In this document: positions 36,513-45,184 of the stretch, one piece after another
Position numbering within the stretch: position 1 is the stretch's first letter
Layout of the letters: every line of letters starts with the position of its first letter
Source: Paludibacter propionicigenes WB4
GTDB taxonomy: Bacteria > Bacteroidota > Bacteroidia > Bacteroidales > Paludibacteraceae
NCBI RefSeq assembly: GCF_000183135.1
Contig: NC_014734.1
Location: 310,001-374,000, forward strand
Reading direction: 5' to 3'
Length of the DNA: 64,000 nucleotides
The notes under the pieces: model-generated
The model's database searches: none
What the model saw: only the letters and a program-made list of their open reading frames with translations
Told to the model about the DNA's origin: nothing
Program-made: the position numbers and the translations under genes

Positions 36513-37197
36513 GACGTGGATCGATATATTTCGCAGCGTTATCAAAACGACCGTATTTGCTGGTCGATTTTTTCAATGCTTCGTTTGCATCAACTCCTTT
36601 TTTGATTAAATCCAACATTGGACCTACACGTACGAATTCGTATCCGCAAGCTTCTCCGTCTTCGTCTAATGCCATACGGCTGATATAACCTTCAGCCAAC
36701 TCAAGGTAACGAACACCTTTTACTTTTGTACCAAATGTAGTACCTACTTGCGAGCGCAAACCTTTGCCCAAATCTTCCAAACCTGCACCGATTGGCAGAC
36801 CACCTTCAGAGAAAGCAGATTGTGTACGTCCGTACACGATTTGAAGGAATAATTCACGCATTGCTACGTTGATTGCATCACATACCAGGTCAGTATTTAA
36901 TGCTTCAAGGATAGTTTTTCCCGGCAGAATTTCAGCAGCCATTGCAGCTGAGTGAGTCATACCCGAGCAACCGATTGTTTCAACTAAAGCCTCTTCGATA
37001 ATACCATCTTTAACGTTCAAAGTCAGTTTACATGCGCCTTGTTGTGGTGCACACCAACCCACACCGTGAGTTAAACCTGAAATGTCTTTTATTTCTTTCG
37101 ATTTTACCCATTTGCCTTCTTCAGGTATGGGAGCTGGTCCATGATTTGGGCCTTTTTTTACAACACACATGTGTTCTACTTCGTGCGAATAAATCAT
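36505..37197 (-). CDS. NifU/IscU-like Fe-S scaffold protein
   Basis: A 230-residue protein with an IscU-like N-terminal part. Candidate ligand cysteines are C49 and C56 (WCAPQQGACKL), C77 (IGCSGMTHSAAMAAEIL) and C106 (DLVCDAIN). The C-terminal part after residue 120 is not typical of IscU. Homologues next to GGGtGRT genes are annotated as iron-sulfur cluster assembly scaffold proteins. Normally the pair is adjacent; here 433 bp with another gene intervene. It has a consensus promoter. Confidence 0.8.
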   Translation of the reverse strand: MIYSHEVEHMCVVKKGPNHGPAPIPEEGKWVKSKEIKDISGLTHGVGWCAPQQGACKLTLNVKDGIIEEALVETIGCSGMTHSAAMAAEILPGKTILEALNTDLVCDAINVAMRELFLQIVYGRTQSAFSEGGLPIGAGLEDLGKGLRSQVGTTFGTKVKGVRYLELAEGYISRMALDEDGEACGYEFVRVGPMLDLIKKGVDANEALKKSTSKYGRFDNAAKYIDPRHE

Positions 37198-37257
37198 ACT
37201 TTTCTTGTTTAGTTAATATATTGATTGAATAAAAATTTCTTTAATTGAAACCGAGCG

Positions 37258-37287
37258 CAAAAGTACGTTTTTTTTATTGTTTTGCAA
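37258..37287 (-). promoter_or_regulatory. Promoter of the NifU-like / GGGtGRT operon
   Basis: On the minus strand TTG (37287-37285), a 19-nt spacer and TACTTTTG (37265-37258) fit the Bacteroidota consensus, 61 bp before the ATG. Confidence 0.7.
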
Positions 37288-37337
37288 TGGAGTACTATAC
37301 TCAAAATGCGTATAATTTTGAACATTTTTCCGTATAT

Positions 37338-37367
37338 TTTGTTAAGCGCATAAAAGTATTAATTTTG
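37338..37367 (+). promoter_or_regulatory. Promoter of the GNAT gene
   Basis: TTTG (37338-37341), an 18-nt spacer and TAATTTTG (37360-37367) lie 31 bp before the GNAT ATG. It is divergent from the NifU-like promoter. Confidence 0.7.
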
Positions 37368-37398
37368 CACAACTAACTTTATATTTTAAATACGGAAT

Positions 37399-37974
37399 AT
37401 GCTTAGTTTTCATCGAATTAATAATGTTTCTGATTTGTTGTTCAGTAATTTGTTCAACTTGTATGCGCTGGCTTTCCCCACTGCCGAACGCCGCACATGG
37501 GCAGGACTTGAATATGAGCTGAATTACGAAAAGCGATTCTTTGCCCAGGCAATTCTCAGGGATGAAAAGTTTGTGGGACTGCTTAACTACTGGACGTTTG
37601 ACAGGTTCTTCTATATAGAACATTTTGCAGTGTCACCTACCATGAGGGATCAGCACATTGGTACTGAGGCGCTCAAAATGTTTAAAGAGCAAACCAAATT
37701 GCCTGTTGTTTTTGAGGTTGAAATGCCTGTTGATACTACGGCTATCCGACGCATACAGTTTTATGAACGACTAGGCTTTAGTGTTATATCGCATAATTAT
37801 GCTCAGCCACCGTATGAAGGCGATGATTTTCTGATTCCGATGCAATTAATGTGTAACGACAAACATTTTGCTGAAACACATTTTGGTCTTATAAAGGAAA
37901 CACTTTACGATAAAGTATATCATTATAAAGAAGATAGACCCCTAACCCCTAAAGAGGAACTGGAGAGTTCTTAA
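37399..37974 (+). CDS. GNAT-family N-acetyltransferase
   Basis: A 191-residue acetyl-CoA-dependent transferase. The acetyl-CoA site is in FAVSPTMRDQHIGTEAL (motif A, about residues 77-93), followed by VFEVEMPVDTTAIRRIQFYERLGF. The substrate is unknown. The last dozen residues (PLTPKEELESS) are translated from a CCCCTAACCCC-type repeat, so the natural C-terminus may have been altered. It is convergent with the M20 gene. Confidence 0.85.
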   Translation: MLSFHRINNVSDLLFSNLFNLYALAFPTAERRTWAGLEYELNYEKRFFAQAILRDEKFVGLLNYWTFDRFFYIEHFAVSPTMRDQHIGTEALKMFKEQTKLPVVFEVEMPVDTTAIRRIQFYERLGFSVISHNYAQPPYEGDDFLIPMQLMCNDKHFAETHFGLIKETLYDKVYHYKEDRPLTPKEELESS

Positions 37975-38095
37975 CTTCTGAAAGGGATTAAAGTTAGTAT
38001 TGTTTTCTTTACTATTTTCTGTTCTCTATTTTGCCTGTTTTGTGGTGTTATATTTTAAATGAATTAATACTTGCATAGTTCCCTTTTAGGGTTAG
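37942..38095. repeat. Inverted pair of CCCTAAA-type repeats
   Basis: CTAACCCCTAAAGAGGAACT (37942-37961) and AGTTCCCTTTTAGGGTTAG (38077-38095) form an imperfect inverted pair between convergent genes. The left arm lies inside the GNAT coding end. It may also act as a weak terminator. Confidence 0.55.
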
Positions 38096-38102
38096 CGTTG
38101 CT

Positions 38103-39287
38103 TCATTTCGTCATAAACTTCCAAGCCAACCACGCTATTCCCCCTATTCCAATCGTCAGCGCTTTTTCATCTATCTGAAAATTGGGATTGTGCAATCCTC
38201 CCGTGTTGGCATTTATTTCGCCTTTTACACCGAATCTGAAAAAGCAACAAGGATATTGCTGGGTGAAAAAACCGAAGTCTTCCGATGTCATTCGTGTTTC
38301 AAGTGTTCTGACATTGTTCTCACCAATCCATTCTCCTGCAAATTTACGTGCCTCCGAAGTTATTTTTTCGTCGTTTACTACACTGGGGTAGCCATCAGGC
38401 ATGTTTATTTCAACGTCGCATCCATAGGCATTACAGGTTTCTTTGATTATTCTGCGGATATGTTCTTTTGCCTCTTTGCGCCATTTTTCGTCGAAAGTGC
38501 GCAGCGTGCCCGAAATGAGGACTTCGTTAGGGATAACATTGGTAGCCCCATCGGCTATCAGTTTTCCAAAGGTGAGTACCATGGGTGTAAGCGGATGACA
38601 GAGTCTGCTACTGACTTGCTGTAGTGAAACTATGATCTGCGAAGCTGCCAGTACAGTATCATTGCACAGATGCGGTAATGCTCCATGTCCGCCCTTGCCA
38701 GTAATTTTTAGGTGAATTTCGTCGGCAGAAGCCATTATTTTTCCTGGCAGAAAGCCCATTGTACCGGTAGGGAAATCAACAGAAATATGCTGAGCCAGTA
38801 TTAATTCAGGTTTTATATCATCAAATAATCCATCTTCGAGCATAAGTCGGGCACCTCCGGGTGCTTTTTCTTCGCCCGGCTGGAAAATGAGTAATATTGT
38901 TCCTTCGAAATTATTTTTTAATTGTTGCAGAATTTTTGCAGCTCCCAGCAAACAAGTAGTGTGAGCATCGTGTCCGCAGGCATGCATAACATTTTCTACT
39001 GTTGATTTCCAGGGAATATCCACTGCTTCGCAAACAGGCAATGCATCCATGTCGGCTCGCAAGGCAATTACTTTTTTATGTGGATTTGCTCCTTCTATTT
39101 TTCCCAGAATGCCATTTCCACCTATACCTGCGCGAAACGGAATACCCATATCGGTTAATTCAGCCTGAATGAATTTGGATGTTTCAAATTCCTGAAACGA
39201 AAGCTCTGGGTGTGCATGCAGGTGGCGATAGCAATTTATAGCATAGTTATTGTAGTCTGCTGTGAGTTGCTCTATGGTTGATTTCAT
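38103..39287 (-). CDS. M20-family amidohydrolase (aminoacylase/hippurate hydrolase-like)
   Basis: A 394-residue zinc-dependent amidohydrolase from the ATG at 39287. The frame extends upstream to 39422, but the family start lies near YAINCYRHLHAHPELSFQE, so the internal ATG is preferred. Motifs: RADMDALPV, MHACGHDAHT, and FQPGEEKAPGGARLMLEDG. A dimerisation domain with ITGKGGHGALPH follows. It may cleave N-acyl amino acids; exact substrate unknown. It has no operon partner. Confidence 0.92.
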   Translation of the reverse strand: MKSTIEQLTADYNNYAINCYRHLHAHPELSFQEFETSKFIQAELTDMGIPFRAGIGGNGILGKIEGANPHKKVIALRADMDALPVCEAVDIPWKSTVENVMHACGHDAHTTCLLGAAKILQQLKNNFEGTILLIFQPGEEKAPGGARLMLEDGLFDDIKPELILAQHISVDFPTGTMGFLPGKIMASADEIHLKITGKGGHGALPHLCNDTVLAASQIIVSLQQVSSRLCHPLTPMVLTFGKLIADGATNVIPNEVLISGTLRTFDEKWRKEAKEHIRRIIKETCNAYGCDVEINMPDGYPSVVNDEKITSEARKFAGEWIGENNVRTLETRMTSEDFGFFTQQYPCCFFRFGVKGEINANTGGLHNPNFQIDEKALTIGIGGIAWLAWKFMTK

Positions 39288-39487
39288 ACGCTTTTTAGTT
39301 TGTCCGACAAAGGTAGCCATTTTTTGTGAGCTGTCCGGATTAATTTTCAGAGAGAAGATCATGAATAAATCACTCTGTCTTATCTGAGAAACGGTATTAA
39401 TTTGTTGATTGTATTGGTTCAATACAATTCTTAACTAAAATTAAACAGATATATTAATTTTTTCGGAAGAATGAGCTACATTTTTTA

Positions 39488-39495
39488 TATTTTTG
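39488..39495 (+). promoter_or_regulatory. -7 box of the DUF1573 pair
   Basis: TATTTTTG matches TAnnTTTG, 53 bp before the first DUF1573 ATG. No clear -33 TTTG was found. Confidence 0.45.
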
Positions 39496-39548
39496 CATGT
39501 CTCAACGAAAAATGGATTTATTTTTTAAAATATTAATAATTTAGAATT

Positions 39549-39953
39549 ATGAAGAAGTATAGTCTTTTCTTGGTGTGTTTAGTATTCTCAGTTGTAGCAA
39601 TGGCTCAAAAACCGGTTGCAACTTTCAGCGAAAAAGTTTTTGATTTCGGTAAAATAAACGAAAAAGATGGTAGTGTTACACACGTGTTCGAGTTTACAAA
39701 TAAGGGTAATTCTCCTTTGGTAGTTAGTCGTGTGCAGACTTCATGTGGTTGTACCACTCCATCGTGGACTAAAGAACCTGTAGAACCGGGCAAAAAAGGC
39801 AGTATAACTGTAACATTTGATGTTAGAAACAAAACTATTTTTGAAAAACAAATAATGGTGTATACAAACGATACAGCGGAGCCTATTATGTTGGTTATAA
39901 AAGGTGAGGTTATTCCTGTTTCGAAACAAGCTGAAGCCGCATCAAAGAAATAG
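39549..39953 (+). CDS. DUF1573 protein (short paralogue)
   Basis: A 134-residue exported protein: signal peptide ending VAMAQ, then one DUF1573 domain (an Ig/ASPM-SPD-2-Hydin-like beta fold) with VFDFGKI, SCGCTTPSW and PGKKGSITVTFD. The Cys-Gly-Cys is diagnostic for the family. Function unproven; periplasmic location. It is followed 42 bp later by a longer paralogue with the same N-terminal domain. Confidence 0.9.
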   Translation: MKKYSLFLVCLVFSVVAMAQKPVATFSEKVFDFGKINEKDGSVTHVFEFTNKGNSPLVVSRVQTSCGCTTPSWTKEPVEPGKKGSITVTFDVRNKTIFEKQIMVYTNDTAEPIMLVIKGEVIPVSKQAEAASKK

Positions 39954-39995
39954 TTCTTGCTATTTTGACAGTAGAATCCTTGCTTTTAGAAAGTT

Positions 39996-41078
39996 ATGAG
40001 AAAATATAGTTTGTTGTTGATTGGTCTTCTTTTTTCCGTATTGGTAATGTCTCAGAAAGCAAGTATTGCTTTTGACGTGAAGTCGCATGATTTTGGGAAA
40101 ATTAAGGAGGAAGATGGTAAAGTAACTTATATTTTTAGTTTCGTAAATAACGGAAAAGGACCTTTGGTTGTTAGCAGGGTTCAGTCTTCTTGCGGCTGTA
40201 CAACACCTGTTTGGACTAAAACACCTGTTGAACCGGGCAAAAAGGGTACAATTACGGTAACCTATAATCCGCTCGGACGTCCCGGTAAGTTCTTTAAACC
40301 TGTATCAGTGTATAGTAATGCAACTGATGAACTGGTAAATTTGTCAATACAGGGTGAGGTCATTCCGAGGCAATCAGGTGAAGATTCAACATATCCGGTA
40401 AACATCGGAGGTTTAGGATTGAAAGCCAAGGTGGTGTCGATCGGAAATGTGGAAAGGGGCAGGATGCAAACGCGCGTGTTGGGAATTCAAAATACGAGTA
40501 AAGCATCTCTGAGACCAACAATTGAAAATCTTCCGGGATATCTGTCGGCTACTGTTTTGCCCGAGGTGTTGAATCCGGGTGAAGAAGGCAAAATTACGTT
40601 TACGCTCAACTCAAAAAACTGTAACCAATGGGGTCCTTTGTCTGACGATGTTTACCTAAGCCTGAACGGTGTCCGTAGATTTACTGATGATACAAGAATA
40701 CTCGTAGTTGCTAATATCCTAGAAGATTTCAGTAAACTGACTTTGGAGCAACGACGGAAATCTCCCGTAATTGAGTTGCCTGAAAGAGAAATTGACCTAG
40801 GAACTTTGAGGGAAGGCTCTAAAAGGACCGGAAAACTCAAACTACTAAACAAAGGCTTAAGTACACTTGAAATCAGAAGAATTATAAACAATAATAAAGA
40901 GCTGTCGATCAAAACTTCAAAGAATAGTGTGGCTGTCAATAAAAAGACAGATATAGTAATAGGTCTCAACACCCGAAATCTGAGTGAAGCGGAGTATAAG
41001 AAATCTTTCACCATACAAACTAACGATCCTGAAAATGCATTTCTGATTGTAGTGGTAAGTTGGAAAGTTCAGAAGTAA
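39996..41078 (+). CDS. DUF1573 protein (long paralogue)
   Basis: A 360-residue exported protein. Signal peptide ends VMSQ. Domain 1 (about 22-120) closely resembles the upstream protein, including SRVQSSCGCTTPVW. Two further beta-sandwich regions follow (about 135-230 and 250-358; the latter has EIDLGTLREGSKRTGKLKL and FTIQTNDPENAF). This is a common Bacteroidota arrangement, presumed periplasmic scaffold or chaperone. It arose by duplication plus extension of the short gene, or the reverse. Confidence 0.88.
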   Translation: MRKYSLLLIGLLFSVLVMSQKASIAFDVKSHDFGKIKEEDGKVTYIFSFVNNGKGPLVVSRVQSSCGCTTPVWTKTPVEPGKKGTITVTYNPLGRPGKFFKPVSVYSNATDELVNLSIQGEVIPRQSGEDSTYPVNIGGLGLKAKVVSIGNVERGRMQTRVLGIQNTSKASLRPTIENLPGYLSATVLPEVLNPGEEGKITFTLNSKNCNQWGPLSDDVYLSLNGVRRFTDDTRILVVANILEDFSKLTLEQRRKSPVIELPEREIDLGTLREGSKRTGKLKLLNKGLSTLEIRRIINNNKELSIKTSKNSVAVNKKTDIVIGLNTRNLSEAEYKKSFTIQTNDPENAFLIVVVSWKVQK

Positions 41079-41166
41079 GAAAAAAGAGAATAAAATTAAA
41101 TACAATTTTAAATTTAAAAAGCCAGGATTTGTTTGCAACTTCTTGGCTTTTTAAGTCTGTGATAAT

Positions 41167-42276
41167 ATGCATTATAAAAATAATGATCATCCTGAGAATG
41201 ATCCTTTGTACAAAGGATTAAGCGTGAATGAAGGTGTGCAGTCTGCACCTATGGTCAACCCCTATAAGCAACCATCAAGAAAACGACGCCAGTTTACTGC
41301 TGCAGAGTTTGTGGCTGGTATTCTGGAGGGTAATATCAGTATGTTGAGTCAGGCGGTAACGTTGGTAGAAAGTTCGTTACCGGAGCATCAGCTTATAGCG
41401 CAGGAAGTGATAGAAAAATGTCTTCCTTATGCAGGCAATGCTGTTCGTCTTGGTATTACCGGCGTTCCGGGAGCAGGTAAGAGTACTTTTATCGAAGCAC
41501 TGGGAATGCATTTAGTGAGAAATAAGCATAAACTGGCCGTGTTGGCTATCGATCCCAGTAGTGAACGTTCCAAAGGGAGTATATTGGGCGATAAAACCCG
41601 TATGGAAGAGCTTTCAGTAGCTAAGAATGCATTTATACGTCCTTCTCCTTCGGCAGGTTCATTGGGCGGCGTAGCCCGTAAAACGCGAGAAAGTATTATT
41701 CTGTGTGAAGCAGCCGGTTTTGATACCATTTTTGTAGAAACGGTGGGAGTAGGGCAATCGGAAACATCGGTACATTCAATGGTCGATTTCTTTTTGCTGA
41801 TCCAGTTGGCGGGTACCGGTGACGAATTGCAGGGAATTAAACGTGGAATAATGGAAATGGCCGATGGTATTGCCATTAATAAGTGCGATGGAACTAATGT
41901 GGACAAAGCACGTGTGGCTAAGTCGCAATATCAGAATGCTTTGCACCTGTTTCCACCTCACGATTCAGGTTGGTCGCCGGAGGCTATTACCTGTTCTTCA
42001 GTCGAATTGAATGGAATTCCAGAAGTTTGGGATATGGTTGAGCGTTATGTGAAGTTCGTAAAATCAAATGACTACTTTGAATTTAAACGTAACTCTCAGT
42101 CGAAATACTGGATGTATGAAACTATAAATGAACAGCTAAAAGCAAATTTCTATCAGAATGTGGAAATTCAGCAAGCGCTTTCTGACAGTGAACGACGGGT
42201 GCTTTCGAATGAGGTAAGTTCGTTTATTGCTGCTAAGAATCTACTGGATAAGTATTTTGGAGGGATGAATGATTGA
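41167..42276 (+). CDS. meaB: Methylmalonyl-CoA mutase-associated GTPase MeaB
   Basis: A G3E-family GTPase of 369 residues that guards methylmalonyl-CoA mutase and aids cofactor loading. Walker A is GVPGAGKST (about residues 99-107), followed by AIDPSSERSKGSILGDKTRM. Walker B and base recognition lie in VETVGVGQSE and AINKCDGTN. An N-terminal tail of ~40 residues precedes the core. The mutase genes are not in the window. It points to propionate-succinate interconversion in this organism. Confidence 0.95.
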   Translation: MHYKNNDHPENDPLYKGLSVNEGVQSAPMVNPYKQPSRKRRQFTAAEFVAGILEGNISMLSQAVTLVESSLPEHQLIAQEVIEKCLPYAGNAVRLGITGVPGAGKSTFIEALGMHLVRNKHKLAVLAIDPSSERSKGSILGDKTRMEELSVAKNAFIRPSPSAGSLGGVARKTRESIILCEAAGFDTIFVETVGVGQSETSVHSMVDFFLLIQLAGTGDELQGIKRGIMEMADGIAINKCDGTNVDKARVAKSQYQNALHLFPPHDSGWSPEAITCSSVELNGIPEVWDMVERYVKFVKSNDYFEFKRNSQSKYWMYETINEQLKANFYQNVEIQQALSDSERRVLSNEVSSFIAAKNLLDKYFGGMND

Positions 42277-42374
42277 CCCTCTTCTTTGAAATATATTAGA
42301 CATTTTACTTCTATTTTATTTGTTGACAGACCTGTCATAACACCTAATTCATTTAGATATTATACATCTCACAA

Positions 42375-43082
42375 ATGGAACTCAATATAATTTATAACCA
42401 GTCATGCCTTGATGGATTAAAGCAGCTGCCGGATGAATGTGTGGATTTGATCTTTACTGATCCACCTTATTATCAGCACCGGGCTCAAAATGTACAGGGT
42501 TTGAAAAATCATAAAGATGTTGTTACCGAGTTCGATTTTGATGGGTTTAAATCAGAAGATGAGTATTTACAGTTTTTGGAGGATGTTCTGATGGAGTGTT
42601 TTCGGGTGTGTAAACCGGGTGCTTCCGGTTATTTGTGGTGTGGCGATGATTTTGTTTCATTTATCAACCGTATGGTAGAGCGCACGGGTTTTCAGTTTCG
42701 TAAAGTTATCCATTGGCATAAAACCAATCCGTTTCCAGCCATGTATACCCGAAAAATGTATGCTAACAGCATGGAGTTGTTGGTTCATTTTTCAAAGGGT
42801 TCGCCTAAAACATGGAACCATAAGCCTGTAAATGATATGCATAATTTTATACAGGCTCCTATTTGTATGGGAAAGGAACGCACCAAACACAAAACTCAAA
42901 AACCGCTGAAGGTTTGTATGCCATTTATTGAAATAAGCAGTAACGAAGGTGATTTGGTGCTTGATCCGTTTATGGGATCCGGTAGTACAGCTGTCGCAGC
43001 TAAAAAATTGAAGCGAAATTTTATCGGGTATGAGCTATCGACGGAGTATTGCAATATAGCCAACAGCAGGTTGGAGAAATAA
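42375..43082 (+). CDS. Orphan DNA adenine/cytosine-N4 methyltransferase
   Basis: A 235-residue DNA methyltransferase. Motif IV FTDPPYYQ (27-34) comes before the SAM-binding motif I DPFMGSGSTAVAA (197-209), the beta-class order. It lacks an extended C-terminal target domain. No restriction endonuclease or specificity subunit is adjacent, so it is an orphan with possible regulatory or phage-defence role. Recognition sequence unknown. It ends at a strong bidirectional terminator. Confidence 0.9.
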   Translation: MELNIIYNQSCLDGLKQLPDECVDLIFTDPPYYQHRAQNVQGLKNHKDVVTEFDFDGFKSEDEYLQFLEDVLMECFRVCKPGASGYLWCGDDFVSFINRMVERTGFQFRKVIHWHKTNPFPAMYTRKMYANSMELLVHFSKGSPKTWNHKPVNDMHNFIQAPICMGKERTKHKTQKPLKVCMPFIEISSNEGDLVLDPFMGSGSTAVAAKKLKRNFIGYELSTEYCNIANSRLEK

Positions 43083-43102
43083 TTCTGTATAAGTTTTTAT
43101 AC

Positions 43103-43139
43103 AAAAAGAACCGTACTGTTTTCAGTGCGGTTCTTTTTT
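43103..43139. terminator. Bidirectional terminator methyltransferase / fabH
   Basis: The 16-bp stem AAAAAGAACCGTACTG pairs with CAGTGCGGTTCTTTTT (one G-T pair), between convergent genes. Confidence 0.92.
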
Positions 43140-43158
43140 GATATAGTAGAAATGTTTC

Positions 43159-44148
43159 TTAATATCCCCATTTTAAATACACAGCTCCCCAGGTAAATCC
43201 TGCTCCAAAGGCAGTAAGGATAATGTTATCTCCTTTTTTGAATTTACTTTGTGCTTCCCATATTCCCAGAGGAATAGTTGCAGCTGAAGTGTTGCCAAAG
43301 TGATCAATATTAATAATTACTTTGTCGTATTCCACGCCGGTTCGTTGTACAACTGCGTCTATTATTCGCAAGTTGGCCTGATGTGGTACTAACCACGCAA
43401 TATCATCCTTGCTCAGGTTATTCTTTTCCATGATTTCGGCCGAAACTTCAGACATGTTGGTTACAGCATGTTTAAACACGTATGCACCCTCCTGATAGGT
43501 ATAGTGCATTTTTTTCTCAATAGTTTCAGAGGTTGTAGGAATAGCTGAACCTCCTGCTTTGATGTGAAGGTGTTTCACTCCAATTCCATCGGTACGCAAA
43601 ATTGAGTCAATTACGCCAAATTCTTCATTGGTAGGCTCTAGTAATACTACTCCGGCACCATCACCAAATAGCGGTGCAGTAGTACGATCACTATAGTCTG
43701 TAATCGAAGACATTTTGTCGGCACCAATAATCAGTACTTTTTTATAATGACCGGATTCTATAAAGCTCGCACCGGTGGTAAGCGAAACAATGAATCCAGA
43801 GCATGCTGCCTGTAAGTCAAATGCAAGTGCATTTTTGATTCCCATTCTCTCGGCAATCATCGAAGCACATGAAGGATATATATGATCGGCAGTTGTAGTA
43901 CCGCAAATTATCAAGTCAATTTCTTCCGGTTTTGTACCGGTTTTAGCAAACAAGTCTTCAATAGCTTTAGCGGCTAAATATGATGTACCTACATTTTCGT
44001 CTTTCAAAATGCGGCGTTCCTTTATTCCGACTCTGGAAGTAATCCATTCGTCGTTGGTGTCCATCATGGTGCTAAGCTCCTCGTTATTCAGTATATAGTT
44101 TGGAACGTATCCGCCAACTCCTGTAATAACTGCTCTGATACTAGACAT
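43159..44148 (-). CDS. fabH: 3-oxoacyl-ACP synthase III
   Basis: It starts fatty-acid synthesis by condensing acetyl-CoA or a branched primer with malonyl-ACP. The 329-residue protein has active-site Cys in LQAACSGF, His in VPHQANLRI and Asn in [11 protein letters not shown], the full Cys-His-Asn triad. It follows rpmF and yceD, the conserved cluster, although plsX, often between rpmF and fabH, is missing here. Confidence 0.96.
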   Translation of the reverse strand: MSSIRAVITGVGGYVPNYILNNEELSTMMDTNDEWITSRVGIKERRILKDENVGTSYLAAKAIEDLFAKTGTKPEEIDLIICGTTTADHIYPSCASMIAERMGIKNALAFDLQAACSGFIVSLTTGASFIESGHYKKVLIIGADKMSSITDYSDRTTAPLFGDGAGVVLLEPTNEEFGVIDSILRTDGIGVKHLHIKAGGSAIPTTSETIEKKMHYTYQEGAYVFKHAVTNMSEVSAEIMEKNNLSKDDIAWLVPHQANLRIIDAVVQRTGVEYDKVIINIDHFGNTSAATIPLGIWEAQSKFKKGDNIILTAFGAGFTWGAVYLKWGY

Positions 44149-44242
44149 ATTAAAATTATTAAGTATATAAAAATCAAGCCCTAAAGGTTGAATTTAGAGC
44201 TTAATTGATTATTTGAAAATATTAATTACAATATTATCTGTA

Positions 44243-44428
44243 TTAAACTGTTGCCAATTTTTCAATTGCCAATTTACCTCTGTAGTAGCCACATTCGCCG
44301 CAAACAGTGTGATAAATATGTGCAGCGCCGCAATTTGAGCAATTAGCCAATGTTTGAGGTATAGCTTTATAATGCGTTCTTCTTTTTCTTGCTCTTTGTT
44401 TCGAGATCTTTCTCTTAGGATGTGCCAT
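44243..44428 (-). CDS. rpmF: 50S ribosomal protein L32
   Basis: A 61-residue protein starting MAHPKRKISKQRARKRRTH, with a zinc ribbon of CSNC and CGEC (Cys30, 33, 43, 46). It sits 13 bp after the yceD-like gene and 94 bp before fabH. An overlapping ORF in another frame (44209-44478) is a shadow. Confidence 0.96.
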   Translation of the reverse strand: MAHPKRKISKQRARKRRTHYKAIPQTLANCSNCGAAHIYHTVCGECGYYRGKLAIEKLATV

Positions 44429-44441
44429 CTTAGTTGTTTAT

Positions 44442-45017
44442 TTAATTGTTTTCTGTTATATTTTGCAAACCATCCCATCGCGGGTCAGTTTGAACTTCTT
44501 CTGCTGTAAAGTCATCATCGTCATCGAAATCAAGCGGCGAATTGTCATCGTCCAAATCATCTTTCTGACGGGTAATGTGTTTTTTTAGTTTGACAACCAT
44601 TGTTTTGTTGCATTCTCCGGGAGCATGTACATGCTTTATCGGGATGTTTAATACAATGAACTCGTATAAAAACCAGGCAACATTTATAGCTCCTTCTGAT
44701 TCAGGAATTATAACAACTTCGTCTTCTTCGGCAAATTTATCACCGAACTTAACTTGTAGTTTTTCTTTGTAGTGAATTTGTTGTTCCATATCATCCAAAC
44801 AACGGTCGCATGGAATTATAATAGAACCATCGAGCTGAAATTGTAGCTCATAAGTATTCATCTTTTTATGAACGCTTACTTTAGCTTTTACATTTCCTTT
44901 TTGTACTTCAGGGCTATCAATCTTTTTGAAATAGGCGTCATCAAGATCATATTCGATGACACGAGTTTCATTATCAATATCCTTTAATACTACATTATAT
45001 AACTCGAATTTTGACAT
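44442..45017 (-). CDS. DUF177/YceD-family protein
   Basis: A 191-residue protein upstream of rpmF, the standard position for YceD. PCDRCLDDM near residue 70 is the family CxxC, a second Cys lies in GECNKT, and the C-terminus is acidic (LDDDNSPLDFDDDDDF). YceD homologues are implicated in 23S rRNA accumulation in E. coli and plants. It is first in an operon with rpmF and fabH, behind a consensus promoter. Confidence 0.88.
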   Translation of the reverse strand: MSKFELYNVVLKDIDNETRVIEYDLDDAYFKKIDSPEVQKGNVKAKVSVHKKMNTYELQFQLDGSIIIPCDRCLDDMEQQIHYKEKLQVKFGDKFAEEDEVVIIPESEGAINVAWFLYEFIVLNIPIKHVHAPGECNKTMVVKLKKHITRQKDDLDDDNSPLDFDDDDDFTAEEVQTDPRWDGLQNITENN

Positions 45018-45042
45018 TATTCACTTTATATTTAAAACCGCG

Positions 45043-45072
45043 CAAAGGTACAAAAATATGTTCTATTACAAA
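45043..45072 (-). promoter_or_regulatory. Promoter of yceD-rpmF-fabH
   Basis: On the minus strand TTTG (45072-45069), an 18-nt spacer and TACCTTTG (45050-45043) match the consensus, 26 bp before the yceD ATG. Confidence 0.78.
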
Positions 45073-45184
45073 ATACTTTCTTTTTTATTTTATCAAATTT
45101 ATTGCTAAAAATAAATTTATTGCCGAATTTAATGGTGTTTAAAATAGTTGTCGGAGTATTTTTGGCTAACTTATTATCAACTTT

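Noticed and set aside
38190-38624. 144-residue plus-strand ORF
   Set aside because: It lies antisense within the M20 amidohydrolase, which has all family motifs.
44209-44478. 89-residue ORF overlapping rpmF
   Set aside because: It is an out-of-frame shadow of ribosomal protein L32, which has all its zinc-ribbon cysteines in the other frame.
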